Assembly (NCBI RefSeq): GCF_040581485.1
Contig: NC_090131.1
Span: forward strand, 26,734,532 to 26,798,531
Source: Linepithema humile
Taxonomy: Eukaryota; Arthropoda; Insecta; Hymenoptera; Formicidae
Direction: 5' to 3'
DNA: 64,000 nucleotides
The translations under genes were made by a program, and so were the position numbers. The notes under the pieces are model-generated. The model was not told the DNA's origin and searched no databases. It saw only the letters and a list, made by a program, of their open reading frames with translations. Within the stretch, counting starts at the first letter, position 1, and the number at the start of each line of letters is the position of its first letter. Of the stretch, positions 10,349 through 25,300 are shown piece after piece.

Positions 10349-13300
10349 TTACCAAAAGCCTCCTGCACTGCGGCCGCCCGGTGGATTGTTCACGCGAATG
10401 CATGCCCTTCGTCCTTCGTCGATGTCCTCTGCAAGAAGAACGCGCTTATGTTCCCAAAGTACGAACGGGCGAACACGAGCCGATTGAGTTAAAGTATGCG
10501 GTATTCCCCCGCGATATCATGCTTGTAGAATGTAGGATTCCCTTATCAGTGTTACGAGACCACCAGAAGAGAAATGTTAAACGCCAGATATGTAAAGATT
10601 CGACAGTAAGTTCGAGACTCACCGCTGATGGAGAAAGTAGTGTCCTGCAGATTTCTCTGCCCTTCGAGTCTCGGGCCTCTCGTGGACGGCGTCACCACGG
10701 CGGAATCCGGCAAGGTGGGTAGGAAGCTGGTAGCTGGCAGTTTTATCTTCGGACTGTGAATCGAACCGTTCTGATTGCGCGCCGCGGCAGCGGCCGCAGC
10801 CGCTCTTGATGCTTCCCTAGCTCTCGCGATCGCGGCGTCTTCCTCGGCGAATCTTTTCGCCTCTGCTTCCGTTCGTGCAACTCCGCGCGGTATCTAAATG
10901 TGCAGTAACAATATATAACACTTTTATAATAAATTTAAATAAAAATCGAATTTTATTCCAATCAATCCGGGATTAATGATGTACTTTTTTAGAATATTTT
11001 GTCGGAAATAACAATTATAAAAAGCAATGATAGAAAGACATGTAAAAAAAATAAGAAATTTACCTTTTCCTTCTCGTTTATTATGTCATATACGTAAGCG
11101 CCGAATGGCTCCGAGTTCACGTATTTGCCGAATCCGTGAACAGCTTTCAGCTCGCACTCGTCCACGCACACGCGTCCGTTGACGATTACATATTCAGGTA
11201 CACCAGTGACTTCCGTGCCCTGCAGTAATAATAAAAAATTAAATATTAATTAAAACTGCAGTCACGCAAGAGAATTCTGTGACAAGCGGCGATCAATATT
11301 GTCTCTTGCGACAGAATCGTATGAATAATGCATCGTATTTCATCTACCAAATTGAAAGCGTATGTCTTAATCAAACTAGCCTCGAAGATGTTGAAGTCAA
11401 CGGCCTGAACGTGAGTCTCGGCGGAAATGGTGCGCTTCCTGTTGGGGTCCCAGACGACAATATCGGCGTCCGAGCCGATGGCTATGACGCCCTTTCGGGG
11501 ATACAGATTGAAGATCCTAGCGGCGTTCGTGCTGGTGACGGCGACGAATCGCGTGGGGTCCATTATGCCAGCGTGTACGCCCTTCTCCCAAAGCACCGAC
11601 ATCCTATCCTCGACGCCGTTCACGCCGTTCGGGATCTTCGTGAAGTCATCCTTGCCCAACGCCTTCTGCTCAGCGTTGAACGTGCAATTATCGCTACCGA
11701 TCACTTGGAGATTATCTCTGAAAAACGACCGTATTAGTGCGCCTGAAGATCGAGTGTGAAGATAAAGGAAACTAAAAACTCAACTGATTACCTTGACATC
11801 GAATAGGCGGATAAAGTAATCGAAATTAATAACATAAAATTAAATAAGCAAAGAAATTAAAAATTAGAAGGTGGCTGTTTAAGAGCGATCGTTAAACTAG
11901 TAGTTTTTCCTCCGCCCGTTTAATTAACATCAATGCGCTGCGCTACACAAGCGACTTCCCACGCAGCTATTAATATCAAGACCAAGACTTATGTCATCCA
12001 CGTCATTTGTTATTGTAATTTATCGCCGCGAAATAAGCCGGATTTGCGCGAGGAAAAATAGCGCAACGGAGTCATCGAATCGGAAAGAATCTAGAAATTT
12101 CAGCGAAGAAAGACGGCAAACTTAATTCAGATTTATGAAAAAAATATAAGATGCGCCAGAACCGTGAAATTTCCTGCCATTTCTTTGGACAATTAAGAAT
12201 ACATTTTCCTCCAACAAATGTCATAAAGTGCTTTTAATAAAAAAAGAATGTAATTAAGGTGATGGAACCCATTCATTATGTAAACATAGGGGGGGATCTT
12301 TATACGATCTACTTACTGAGCCAGGTGTTCGGTTAAATACGCAGGTGTCGTTGGATCAGGCCGCAACGGCGGGTTAGTAATAAAACGCCTCGCTCTTCCC
12401 ATATCTTTGCCATATTGCTCGCTACCGTCGATGCCGACGGCGCTCGCCAGGGTTTCTCCGAAAACGACGACACCATCAGATCGCTTCGCCGACACGACGT
12501 CGGCGGCCGACTTGCTCGTGATCGCCGTTACATACAGCGGACTATTCACCTAAACGCGATATTTTTATCCTCTCACTGAAATAACCGCTTTTGCTCTCCT
12601 TCTATCATTCTGTATCATTAGACAAAGCGGCTGAAAAAAATTGGTACCGAGATTTTTTGTCACAATTTTCATATACTTCAAAAGTTTTTCGATCTTTCGA
12701 ATGCATTATTCCTCGCCGTGTGTTAATATTTGCATTTATGGAAATATTTGTATCGAAATAATTAAAATACAACATGCATATATTTAAATGATTAAATTCC
12801 AGATATAGGCATGTTATATCACACGGATTGGTATATAATTGAGGAAGAAATTAAAATAGAAAAACCAGAAATTCTTTTCAGCTCAATTTGCCGTCTAACT
12901 TTTACAAATACTTCTCACTTAATACTTTTACACCAACTTTTATGTAAACACTTTCACATCAAATACGCAATGCTAAAATAATGGAATGTTTCACGAGAGG
13001 GAACAGTGCTGATCACGTAACAGGCACATCTGATAAATAAAAATAAGTGAGCGAGGAGAAAACGACAGCTACTTTCATGCATACGAGTGGGATTTCGTCG
13101 GGAACTTCTAAATATAAATTTTAACGTGCGCAATAACGGATAACGGCGTAATTGCACTCTATGCGCGTACATCACGCAAGCTGGATAACGTAGAAACTTA
13201 CTATTGCCGCAATTGCAACCTATTTCCGCTAATCAACTATATAGAAAGTGCGAGGGGACACAAAGCGAAACAGAACTTACGAATGCAATCGATATTCCGT

Positions 13301-16300
13301 GCTCCGAATGTGCATGCTGCAACGTTATTTGGACAACGTCATTCGATCGATACAGTGGGTATGATTTACGGCAAAATACACGTTGACGTCAATGTCGTAC
13401 TTCTCTAGTCAAGCTTTTCCACTCTCTACGATTTCCCACATTTCTTGCCTCGGTGTACGCTTAGTTATTTAGGAAAAAGTCGCGATCGGCGTGTTACTCC
13501 TTTTAGGTAGAAAGCATGATACGTGCTCATTGCATCGATTTCGAATGAAAGTGTCTTCCGACAGCATTCTCGCGGGCAAGATACCGCACTTGGCCAAAGG
13601 GGGATTCGCCATTTAAGGACGTCCATAACTGGATCTATGTTTAAACAGCCACGGCTAGCAATTTGCCCTGGACTCTACTTATTGTTGGCTTTAGCTCACG
13701 ACGATTCAATATATACTTCAATAACGGTAAAACCCCGAATTGCTCGCTTGTGCGTTAAGAGTGCCTACAACGGCTCTGTACACAGCGGCATCATAAATTC
13801 ACATCTCAGCCCGCTCCGATGTCAAAGTTGTCAAAAAGTCCCGAATTCGTTGCCCCCCCCGGGACTCACTTGGCTAACATGTTCACGAGTACTCGCGGCG
13901 TATCCGGATCCGGTCTGAGTGGTGGACTGAGAACGTGGCCAGCGGCGTGTCTCCAGCATTTGTGCAAGTAGTTGGTACCGTCTGTGCCGACCGCAGCCGC
14001 CAGGGTCTCGCCGAAGACGCAAACGCCGCGTTTACGCGCGGCGTCCACTTGCTCGCCGGCGCTACGACTCATCACATGCACTACGTACAGCGGGCAATTG
14101 ACCTAAGCATGCAGAATTTCGGTCTAATAAAAAAAAAAAACAGCAGCAGATGCAACAATGACAAACACATTCGCGTTCTCCTGCAACGTGTAGCCTGCGT
14201 TGTAAATATAATTGGTAGAGAAAAAAAATAGAAGAAATTATATTTCTATAATTAATAAATTTATTAAAAAAGTGAGATTTAAGGAAATAAAATTTAAAAA
14301 GCTAGAAATAAAAAAAATGATAAAATCTACGGAAATATGATTTAAGAGAAGAAAATGGTGAAAAAGAAAAATGAGATCACGTAGGCATCTTCGAAGCGTC
14401 TTCAAGACACTTTACCACACGACACAGATATTTTTTGATCCCGGCGAGATTATAGTGAGAATTTCGGACATTTGGCAGATGCCGAAAAGTAGCGCTCTGC
14501 GTCGTCCTGAATTCTAATCCGCGCCAAGATTTATGAACGTTCTTGAACTGAATACCGGCTAGGGATAGCGTGCCAAGTGCATCCATAATAGAACGTCGAA
14601 AAACGGACAAATATGAAAAGACTTTGCGTGCTGATGTACATAAAGATGGATAACAAAGCACGAATAAACGAAACTGTTTATAGATATATCGATGTTCTAA
14701 CAAAGACGGCGTTGCTAAGCGTTTCCGCTTACCTGATTCGCGATAATGCACGCTCTATTCACAGCCTCCGCCTCGACTTCTTCGGGCCGTGACATCTCGT
14801 GGCCCTCCGGCCCGGTGACTCCCGCGGCCAGCAGTTTCTTCGCATTCTGGAACAAGTTTACGACGATTGGAGAGAGCTCGCAAATTGTATTTTTGTTAAA
14901 ATCCCGTTCCAAACAACGCGTTTCTTATCCCCCTGCCATCTAGCTTTCAAGTCGCGTATGAGCGTTTTATTACCTTTTTATGTTCCTCTGTTTGTCCACC
15001 TTGATAACATTGAAATTACAATGTGGAAACAAGGAATTATTCTACTCAGTGCGTCTTCGGAAATGTAAATTGTTTGTTATTTGTTATTGTTTTTATTTAT
15101 CGTTATACATTGACCGCCTTTTAAACTGCCAGAAACAATTCGGACATTTTTTTTTTTTAATTCTAAGAACTGAAAAGTTTTCTAAAAATGTTTTTAACAA
15201 TCGTATCATTGCAATATATTTATATACCTCTGCGATAATATCGCCGTTCTCCGCGTGCACCATAGCGACGGCGCCGATGTCCTTGCAAGCCTTGAACGCC
15301 TCGATCAGCTCCGGGTCTCTGAGCATGAATATGTCCCGGTACGCCATAAACATCTTGAAACTGCCGACGCCGTGATCCTTCGCCAGTGTCGCCATGTCTT
15401 CTTTGACCTGCAAAGAGACGGGACGGTGAGCACCGATGAATAATGAATCGAACGTGGCTTCCTTTCGACCGCACGACGGACGGCAAATAAGGCGGCAACG
15501 ACGACGACGACAAATCACTCGTTTCCATCGCGCCCTCAAGCCACTACGCGCGCGCGGTTTCCTCATCTGTCATGTGCCGCTCGGCATTCCAGCTGCGTGA
15601 TCGGCGATTGCAGGCCGTTTACGCCGAGATCTGCGCGACAGTCGCCAATTTACGGTATGAGTCTAACAGTTTTCCTGCATCGAAATTGCATGTTTCGACT
15701 TCGAATGTCGATAATCACATCCTATAAGGCAATAGATTGGATTTATTGGAATTTCTTCTAGCATTATATTGCGCGCAATAATGACAATAAAAAGTAATTG
15801 ATAACTGCAGTTCCGGCAATTTGTAATATTCTGTAATATCTATGTTTAAGAATAATGCTTGAAAATTTCAGATGATCGAGCAGTTCAGACAATTCGAATC
15901 TCGAGATAGAAGCGTCAAATGATTTCGAGTTGAAAGTTATTCAAATCTGCTTTCAGCATGCACATCTACATATGTTAGCTCACTTATGCTCGTTGTCAAT
16001 TCATATTATGTATCATTTGTAGGTTTCCACTCAATGGCGTTGTAAACCTTTGAAATACTTCTGCACGTTACATTCTGCTTCAATTTTATTTAGAGAATTT
16101 ATTCAAATATCATGTTGATGCCTGCACAAATTTAAGCGCAAATAATGTTTTGCTTATTTTCCGTTTGTGCAATGCATGCTAATTTGTTCCAATTTTTTGA
16201 GGAAACAAATCATTATTAAGTCCGTTTTGATTAATCTGATTGTATTGATACAACTGGACGTTAAAATCAGGAACTACTGACAGAGCGTGTCCGACGAGTT

Positions 16301-19300
16301 CGTTCGGACTTTTAGATTAAATTGCATGACTATCGTAATGACCGGAAGCTGCAAGAAGAATTGGATTAATTTTATGTGTACTGTGTGCGCAGTCGTATAA
16401 TTTACATTGTACGGGAAAATTACGTAAATTGTCATTACGGCAATTGACGCCTGGTCAATGTGGCGCGTAATTTTGAAGCACAAAATGCCGCGGCGAGCAA
16501 AACATCGTGAAATATCGCGTATTAACTTCGAACGTGATCAGCGGAGGAAGAAAGGGGTCAGGTCTAGACAGGCTTTCTTTTCTAGAAGGTTTCGTGTTAC
16601 CGCAATTATCTCGTTCCGGGTGACTAAAAAAGCGGAATAGAGAGTACGTGCGAACTGCATCGCACATGGCACGATGACCTGGCGTAACGTTACGCTGCGA
16701 TACAAGCGCTTAATTGACGCATCGCGCCGTAAAAGATACCACGACGTTAAGTATTATTGATGCAAAGACAACTAATCTTGAAGTAGTTAGAAAGCAATGC
16801 GTCGGTAGTTGAGAAAGTTGATAAGATTACAGGTGTTTTGTTCCACTCCGTCAATGACGATTGGACTCTAATTGTTCGTGATGCGAGGAAAAGAGTAATC
16901 AGTAATTAAATTAATGTTATCTCGATGATTTATAATACATAAATTGCAATTACGATAAAGAAATTGTGCGATCGCGAGTGAAACAATGACAATAAAAATC
17001 TGCTGTTTTTTTAAACGTGATTAAAATAAAATATACAAAAATAATATTCTTTATTTATTAAGAAATTTATCGCTAGAATGAACCTCAACGAGATCTAATA
17101 AATTATCGCAAGTGTATACCGAAATATATCCGAATATTAATGAATAAGTCTTAAATATCACGCAATAAATGTACCTTCGGATTCCAGGAGGTGACGGCGA
17201 CGTGCAGCCCGTAATCGCAGCATACTTTTTGATCCGCCGTTTCCCTGTATCTGTCGTAAGCCTCCACGAGGCTCTCGTCCTTCCGCGGTATCACAAAGTC
17301 GATGATCATCGTCGTACCGCCGGCGACGGCGGCTTTCGTGCCCTGGTAAAAATCATCCACCGACTTGGAATCCATAAACTCCATCTCAAAATGCGTGTGC
17401 GGATCTATGCCGCCGGGCATCACGTATCTTCCACGCGCATCGATGGTCCTCGTGCCGCCCGGTATAATGAGATTGCGTCCCATTTGCCTGCAAACATTTT
17501 TCCAAATATATTCCTCGCCCTTCGCGTTCGATTAATCTCTGCCGTTAAAAGTGGATCGTAAATTAAGTTCAATCAATCTCGGCTGACGATAGGTCTGTTC
17601 TTTACGGCAGAACTGGCTGCACTAGTTCGGAGTTTATATCTTCCTTTTTCCATATTGGAAGGAGGAAGATAAAACTCCGAACTAGTGCAGCCAGTTGAGC
17701 TATGAAGAACAGACCTGATGTCTCGGTCACGTCTGCTCAATAAATCACATCGAGCGTACTTGCTTTATCCGTCGCCACCTCATTCAGCTTCAAATGACAA
17801 AACTACCGCAACGATGACGTGTGTGTATCGCGTTTCGCTTGTGTAAAGTGGCGGTTAGACACGTAAGTTGAATACATGAGCGTCGTACCAGCGGACAAAA
17901 CGCAACGCGTTCGGTATCTTCGAAAAGCAAACGTGCCAGTTGACATTCGGTAATTCATTCTCGCGAGCAATAGTAATGATCTCCGCAAACGATTGCGTCA
18001 CAACGCGAAGTTATTTATTGCGTGTCGCGCGGTGTATCTTGAAATAGGAAAACGCATACCTGATGATGCCATCCTCGATGTAGACATCGCTATCGATGAT
18101 CCCGTCGTCGTTGACAACCTTGCCGTTTTTAATCAGCAATCTGTTCTGCGCGCTCTGAAAACGAAATAACGTTTGCGTTAATTAAACGTTAATCAAGCGG
18201 GATTCCGATAAGTGCGAGCTTAATCGAACGGTAAAGCGATTGAACGAATTAAATGACTCTTTTCCATCGCACGACCATGACTCGCCCCGAGTGCTGTCCT
18301 TGATTTAACGTACGCAACGTGAGTGGACTCCAACATCCGGCATACGCAATTAACGTGCGTGCAACGCTGTGTACGGTATTATCAATCAGCGCCGTACGAG
18401 CGACGGTTCACGCACTTCCGCTAATGCTGGATTTAGAGCATGTATTCGATGTGATCCGATAAGCTGACAATGTTGTCTCGTGTGCCGTTGAGAAAAAAAG
18501 ATAACCATATTTTTCCACTCATTTTCACGGCTGATGAAATTTACACGCGCGTTCAAGAAGTTAATAAATGCAAGGGAAATTAGCGTAAAAAAATATGTAT
18601 AACATGAATTACCAATTAGCGTGTTGATTATATATTTATAATATTAAAGAGATTAAATCAGATTTTATCTGTGAGATTAAAAACGTAAGAAAACAAATGA
18701 AAATTCAATCGATGTCGACGACCTCGACGAGGTTTCAACAGCGTCGAAATCAAAAAGTATAATAGAAAGCAATTTCCAGTTGCACTCTTTGTTTCACTAT
18801 TGACGTAACGCGTGCCGCGATCCTTATCTTCCTGGAGGAACAAATTGCGAAAAAGAGTCATTGCGTATGCCGACGCGGCAGGTAACCGCATAGACGATGC
18901 GCGATGCGCATCCTTTCAAAGGACTTTCACGGCGCTCGTGCTCGTCGCCCTCGTGCGTGCAGGCAGAGCATAAAAGCAACCCCTCCCTCCCTACCTCTTC
19001 TCCCAAGGGAAAGAAAGGGTGATGACGAGCATGAGTATGACGGCAGCGCGCCTGGAAGAAAAAAAGAATAATTCCGGTTGCCGCCACCCGCCACGTTCCG
19101 CAAATACGCCGGCGAGTCTAGACCTCTTTGCGCCCCACGAGGTCTACCGTTGCTGGCAACGAGCCCTTCCGCCCGAGCTCCACCCCACGAGACACCCTTC
19201 GATTTCACCTTCGCCCCGAGGCGTTTTCGCGTCACCGATCCTAATAGGCTCTCTTTACAGTTTCGCGTCAGAAAGTAATTCGACTCGCGTGTGATTAAAT

Positions 19301-22300
19301 TCTTGAAAGAAACTTAGTAAGCCGAAAAATCTGACTTCTCTTCAATTTCTTGATTAAAATTTCTCAATTGAATTATTTCTATCAATTATTGTTTTGCATT
19401 GGAAAGTAATTTAATACATGTGATTAAATTTCTCAAAGAGTTTAACGCTCTGAGCAATCTGATAACTTTATATTTTCTTCAGAAGATTTATTAATTCATT
19501 TCTATTAAATTTAATCATTATTGTTTTGCATAAGAAAGTATTTCGAACGTACGCGCTCAAGTTTCTCCGTCTGACAGCTTCATATTTTTCTTTAAAAAAA
19601 CTTTCTTAAATTCTATTAAATTAAGTTTCTCAAACAAAAATGTTTAAGAGATGTTTTGCTAGAACTGGGACTCTTGCATATTTAATGAGAAGAAATTTTC
19701 ACAATAGAGTTGATGCAACAGCAAGTGCATCTTGATCGAGGCAATATGTAAAACTAGATCTGGAATAGACGACACGGCGTGGGCACGCGTAGGAGAGACT
19801 TCGGGAGAAATGGAGAAATGCGGATGCACGACCTTCGATTTTTATTACAGAGGCCATCGAAACCCCGCAGATGTAATCTGCGTGGGCGGAGACCTTGTCA
19901 TCTACGGAGTGTAGTTATTAGCCGCGGCTGAGAACATGTGTGTCTCATGTGTTTAGGAGATCAGCGCTCGGATGTATTTTCGGCACGCACCGGTCTTAAA
20001 ATACGACCACGGCACCGTGTGATTTTTAAGTGAAATTCTTCGCGAGAGTACTTCAAAAGCGGAATCCCATTAAACTCTGAGATGAAGTATCGGGCATTGA
20101 AAAACTTGATTCCCGCAACACTTGGCAGTTCATAAATTACGCGCGAGTCTATTTCTCTCATCTCACACATCCTTCTGAGTTATTAAAAAATTCTTCAAAT
20201 TATTTTTACACCGTTATCCCGTTCAGAGAACGAATCTCCCACAATTTTCTCTTCAATACATAAAATATAAAATCGTCTTGTATCGATTTTAACGAATTAT
20301 TAAATTGGTACACCGAGATATTAAAAGTTATGATTTCTATCAAGCACACGCTGCGAAGTCAAGGTTAATACCGGCGCAAAATACGGTCCGTGAGTCAGAC
20401 GTGCGACTCCCATGCGCTCCCGGTTAAAATCAATAGCCCCGACACATCCTGCCTATACGTCTCTCTCGGATTCGCCGGCTCGAACTTTGACGCGGCTTTG
20501 AGCGGGGATCTCTTATCGCGGCTATCTCCGCGCGATTAGATCGCGGCCGTAATTCGGCGTGTCAGAACGTGCCACTCTCTCGCGCGAAGTGTGAGAAAAT
20601 CGGGCTGCCACTTTTAGACTTTGCTCTTTCGGTGCAAGGCGCGAGGATGTAGGCGGGTCGATCCTCCCGGCGGCACTATGCCGAGCCGATTTCCGTTACT
20701 CCGCTGCAATATTTATATGACAGCTCGTATCATCTTATCGTCGGGGAAGAAGTTAGAGCGTGCGATTTTTAGAAAGTACATCTCGTAGCTAATTTATACT
20801 ATCAATTAAATTTAATTAAAATCGACGTCGGCGCGTTGTTTTTCTCTTCTCCAGATATGCGCATGCTTATTTGGCGTGAAATAATAATTAAAGACGCAGG
20901 CAAAAAAGGAAAAGTGTTCTTTACCGTTTCCTTTAAGGAGAGAAACTTAGAATTGCTCTGCGCCCGGACCGGTAATCTCTTTAGTAGCTAACGAAACACA
21001 CGGTGCACCACGATGCAGCTCGACTCGGTAAACGTTAACGCGGGCTTACCTGGCGCAGTGCGAGACACACGGCCAAACTTCAAACATTGCGTAACCGACT
21101 GCTGCGTTCGATATCTCACATTTTTAAATATTTAAAAAATTATGACACAAAGACGTATATGTTTAACAAGTATTTTACCGTCTTCAAAAGACCGTAAATC
21201 GAATTATTATATTTATTCCTAAATATGCCAATACAAGATTTAGATAACAACAGAATAGAATATACTCAAATAATAGAAAATACTCAAATTCCAATATTTA
21301 AATTCCAAAAATTGTGCTTGAACTTCTTGAAAAAAAAGTTTGTTCGCATGTGTAGATCACAGAGCAAATATGTTCGCACGCGAACTAATCTGCGCCTAAG
21401 AGACTTGCAAGGTTACGTAAGACTACCACTAGTCAATAATTGTACGATCGGTGTCTAACGAGTATTTGCGCCTCGCTTCTTAATGATATGCTATACGTGG
21501 ACGTGCGTATATTATAATCTATGCATCTAACACGCGACCGCATATGAAACCTACAAAAGATCTCTTTAAGACAACATTGTCGTCGCGATCCAAGGCGTCC
21601 TTGGACCATATTCCACGATCATGAGCCACGCTGATGAGTGAAGATGCACACGCGTGAAGCGCAGAAACTCTCGTCGGAATGCTCGAAACCCACGCAAAGC
21701 GTTCAACGGAAATCACCTACATCCGACTTTAATGAAGAAATTACAAATGAAATTGATTTCCATTCTATTTACATTGATTTCCAATCATTTGATTCGCACT
21801 ATTGCGACACGTCAAAAGCGCAGAACATTCTTGTTCGCGATATTAATGATTTTTATCTTTTATTAATTATCTTTCACGACCCAAGATTGTTCTGCGGACC
21901 CTGCGAACGCGGACGATCGCGACGTGTCTGGTCTACTTCGCATCCGTAAACACGACGCGCGCCGGAAACAGCGGACGGTAAGTCACACCTGGCTTCACCT
22001 ATTGCGGCCGTTTGCGTTTCAGCAAACGATGCCGGCAACGCGCGTTTCGATTGACCGACTTAGCGGTCGGGCCAAATTTAACACCGCATCAGCGTGTTAA
22101 ACACGACGGCGGGAGGAAGGGGGGGAGAGCCTCGCGCAAAATCACTGTGACCGACAATAAGTAAATAAAAAAAGATCTAGAAATAGATGTGATGCAGCTA
22201 GTCGAGGCGGAAGCAGAGCGAGATAAGTAACTGACGAAAATTACCGCAAATAATGGTACTGCGACATGCTTCAAAAGCTATATGTGTCGAACTTTCAATT

Positions 22301-25300
22301 TTGCAGTCTATGAATAGATTAAATGGCACGTACAGCCTGTGAATTCATTACTGGCGTCCAATTTCTATTTAAAATATTCATAGTAATTAAAATAATTCAA
22401 AAGTAGAAAATCAATGTAATTAAATGTGAACAAAATAAAAACGTACGGTAAAGTCACACAAACAGAAATTTTTCACTTTACTTTTCTCGACGAGTGAAAT
22501 AATCTGGCGTTTAAAATGTTTCAATAAAAATAATAGTAGCCTTCTTTTATGAGAGAGCAGATTGTTTAGCACACTTAATTAAAGCGGCGAGGATGTCATA
22601 TTCTAATGACTGCGTTATATAAAAAAAAAAAAAATTACATATTCCCGAGCGGAGTGAAATGTGTCGTGAAGATAATGTAATATGTGAAATGGAGAACCAG
22701 GTCAGTTCCCATTAATTACACGCCTGCCACGTGATTACACGGCTTCATCGTATCGTCCTGTGCGCCGTCGCAACCGCACCTCTGTTTACTCCGTATTCTT
22801 TCGTTCCGCTTGCGAAATCGCAAAGATAAAAGGCGCGTCGTATGATCGGCGGCAGACAGCTCCGTCAACGACACTTGTATCATCTCATCGGCTAACGTTC
22901 TCGTGTTCCTTCCTGTCGAAGATCGTGGGAAGATCTCCGCCTGCCATTTCTACTCTCGCGGATACTATTGTTATCCGAGGTGATCTACGAAACCGGACTG
23001 AGGCAGACGGTATCGGCGAATCGTCGACATGTCGCAAATGTATGCTAAAGAGAACGTCGGGTGTTTTCCCCGCATTAGGTCGACGTAGCCGAGTCGACGA
23101 ACTATTGATTTGCGGAGCGCCGGCCCCGCGGTCCTCGCTTACTCCTGCCCGTGTCCCAGTGCCGTATGATTTTCCCTTTAATATTGCATTTCCCCTGCGT
23201 TATTAACCCTGAGACACGCAAGAGGGGTTTTCGAGACTTTGCAACATTCGCTGTTTTTGCTACTCGCAATATCGTCGATCGCTTCGTTTTCGTTTTCCTT
23301 TTCTACAGAATTTTTAAACTCTATTTTTTTTTTGCTCAATACTTTCGCAGATTTTTATCAGAAAGCTGTGTTCTAGGATCAATAAATTGGAGCATATCAC
23401 GCGCAAATTATCTACTCTCGATTTGTCGATGATGATAAAAGTTGGCAAAGCTAATATAAAAGTATGATGAGAGGTTTTTGCAATCACGGTGGAAATTATA
23501 TTTCCAAATTAGTAAAGAGCGCGTATTTGATGTGATAAAAATCACGTTGTAATTATGCCTTTAAATGCAGTTAACACGGTCAAACACAGTTAAATACAAT
23601 GCTTGGAGGGATAATACGCTTGAATCTAACGGTATGGTGGTTGTTCCGTTTGCAAGATCGGTGAGAAAGAGGATGAGAGTTTTCTACTTTAAATTGGCGC
23701 TAACTAGCACGTGCTAATTAAATTCAAGATGTTAAAATCCGGGTCTAAGTTCCTTCGGCATCATCAAAGTAAAATTAACTCCAAACTACATATTTTACAG
23801 TAATACGCGTACAAGAAATTTGAGATCTTGATATAAAATACTCGAAACAATTTTATTCGAGTGATATCCCTAAATATAACAATTAAACTCTAAGTTCCTT
23901 TGACATCATGAGACAAAATTTATATAAAATAATCTAGAAAAATATTTTTCAATAATATACATGTAAAATATTAACTAAAAAATTTTTATCTTAAAATTCT
24001 CGAAGCAATTATATTTGCAATATAATAAAAAATGGAATATAATTTTTGACAGCTGCGTGGAATAATTAATTTTTCATAAAATCATTAATCTTTAATTTTT
24101 CATACAACTAAAAATCCCGACGAAACCTCGGTTGATGGATCTTGGTCGGTTAAACGCATTGCAAGAGATTGATAGACTTTCTAAGAAATGGACTATTCGG
24201 GGCGCCAGGACACGTCAAAATGATGATCAATAAGACGCCAGCCTCGCCACGGTTGCGACATTACTTTCGTTTTTCACGTTGTAGCTGAAATGTTACAGCA
24301 CTTCCTCTCCACGAATGCTGCGACACACGTTACATCCCGATGCTGGACAATAGCTATTCAGAATCAGCATATAGACTTCGACCTAATAATAGCGCGTCAA
24401 TACAGGCGTTATTTAATAATGTGTCTTTTTTTCGAATTGTTCCTATCGTCGTTGGTGCAGCGTAGAGACATACTGATGTATAGCTGCCGCAAATGTTGAC
24501 CTACATTTTCTAAATCGGTGTCGTGCGATAGTTATACAAAATCGCGAGGTAACCATTGCGTATGTTAGAGTTGTAATCTTTGTTACTCGTATCGACGTAT
24601 GTATTTCTTATGACCACAATGTATATCCTTCGCAAACATTATAGCATCGAGAATTACTATAAATTATTAACGATGAGTATTATTAACGATGAGCAGAAAA
24701 CAGACGACGAATTTAATGAAATTAGGCTGCATTTTTCATGATTCAGCTATTTTTATTTTCGAGCTCTGTTTCTGTTATGCAATGGTTTATAAATAATATG
24801 CGATAAAAAAAATGATTCTTGCCGTACAACCGGTTGTGTGAATTAACCGCGGCTCTTCGTCGTCTTGATTGAATGAGCGTGACTGATAATTTCATGCTTC
24901 ATAGGATATTTATGAGGCTTACAATGATACTGATTGAGATAATGATGCAACGTGAAGAAAGAGCGCATCGAAGATTCTCCTCGAGTAGTATAACAATTAA
25001 TCTGTTGACTTAAAAGAATTTCCTAAATATTCAAAAAAATTAATAAATTTTCTTAATTAATTAGCTCAGTAAATTCAAATACAATTAATTTAATTTATCT
25101 TACTTAATATATTATTTGTCATAATTAATAATTTCATTTGCATTAAGTGATTACATTTCTTAGAAAAACAGTTTATTTTTATGTGAATTATATGATATCT
25201 TAAACCGTGCCTCATCATAAATTTATCACAGGTCAAGTGCAATAAAAATTATCTTTCTATCGATTAAAAATTGCCTGATATGCCCATAAGAACTAAATCA

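Noticed and set aside
10381..10722. 113-codon plus-strand frame
   Set aside because: Antisense to the last two CRMP exons and their intron.
22760..23206. 148-codon plus-strand frame inside CRMP intron 1
   Set aside because: No recognisable domain, Arg/Ser-rich composition of a GC patch, no splice partners seen.
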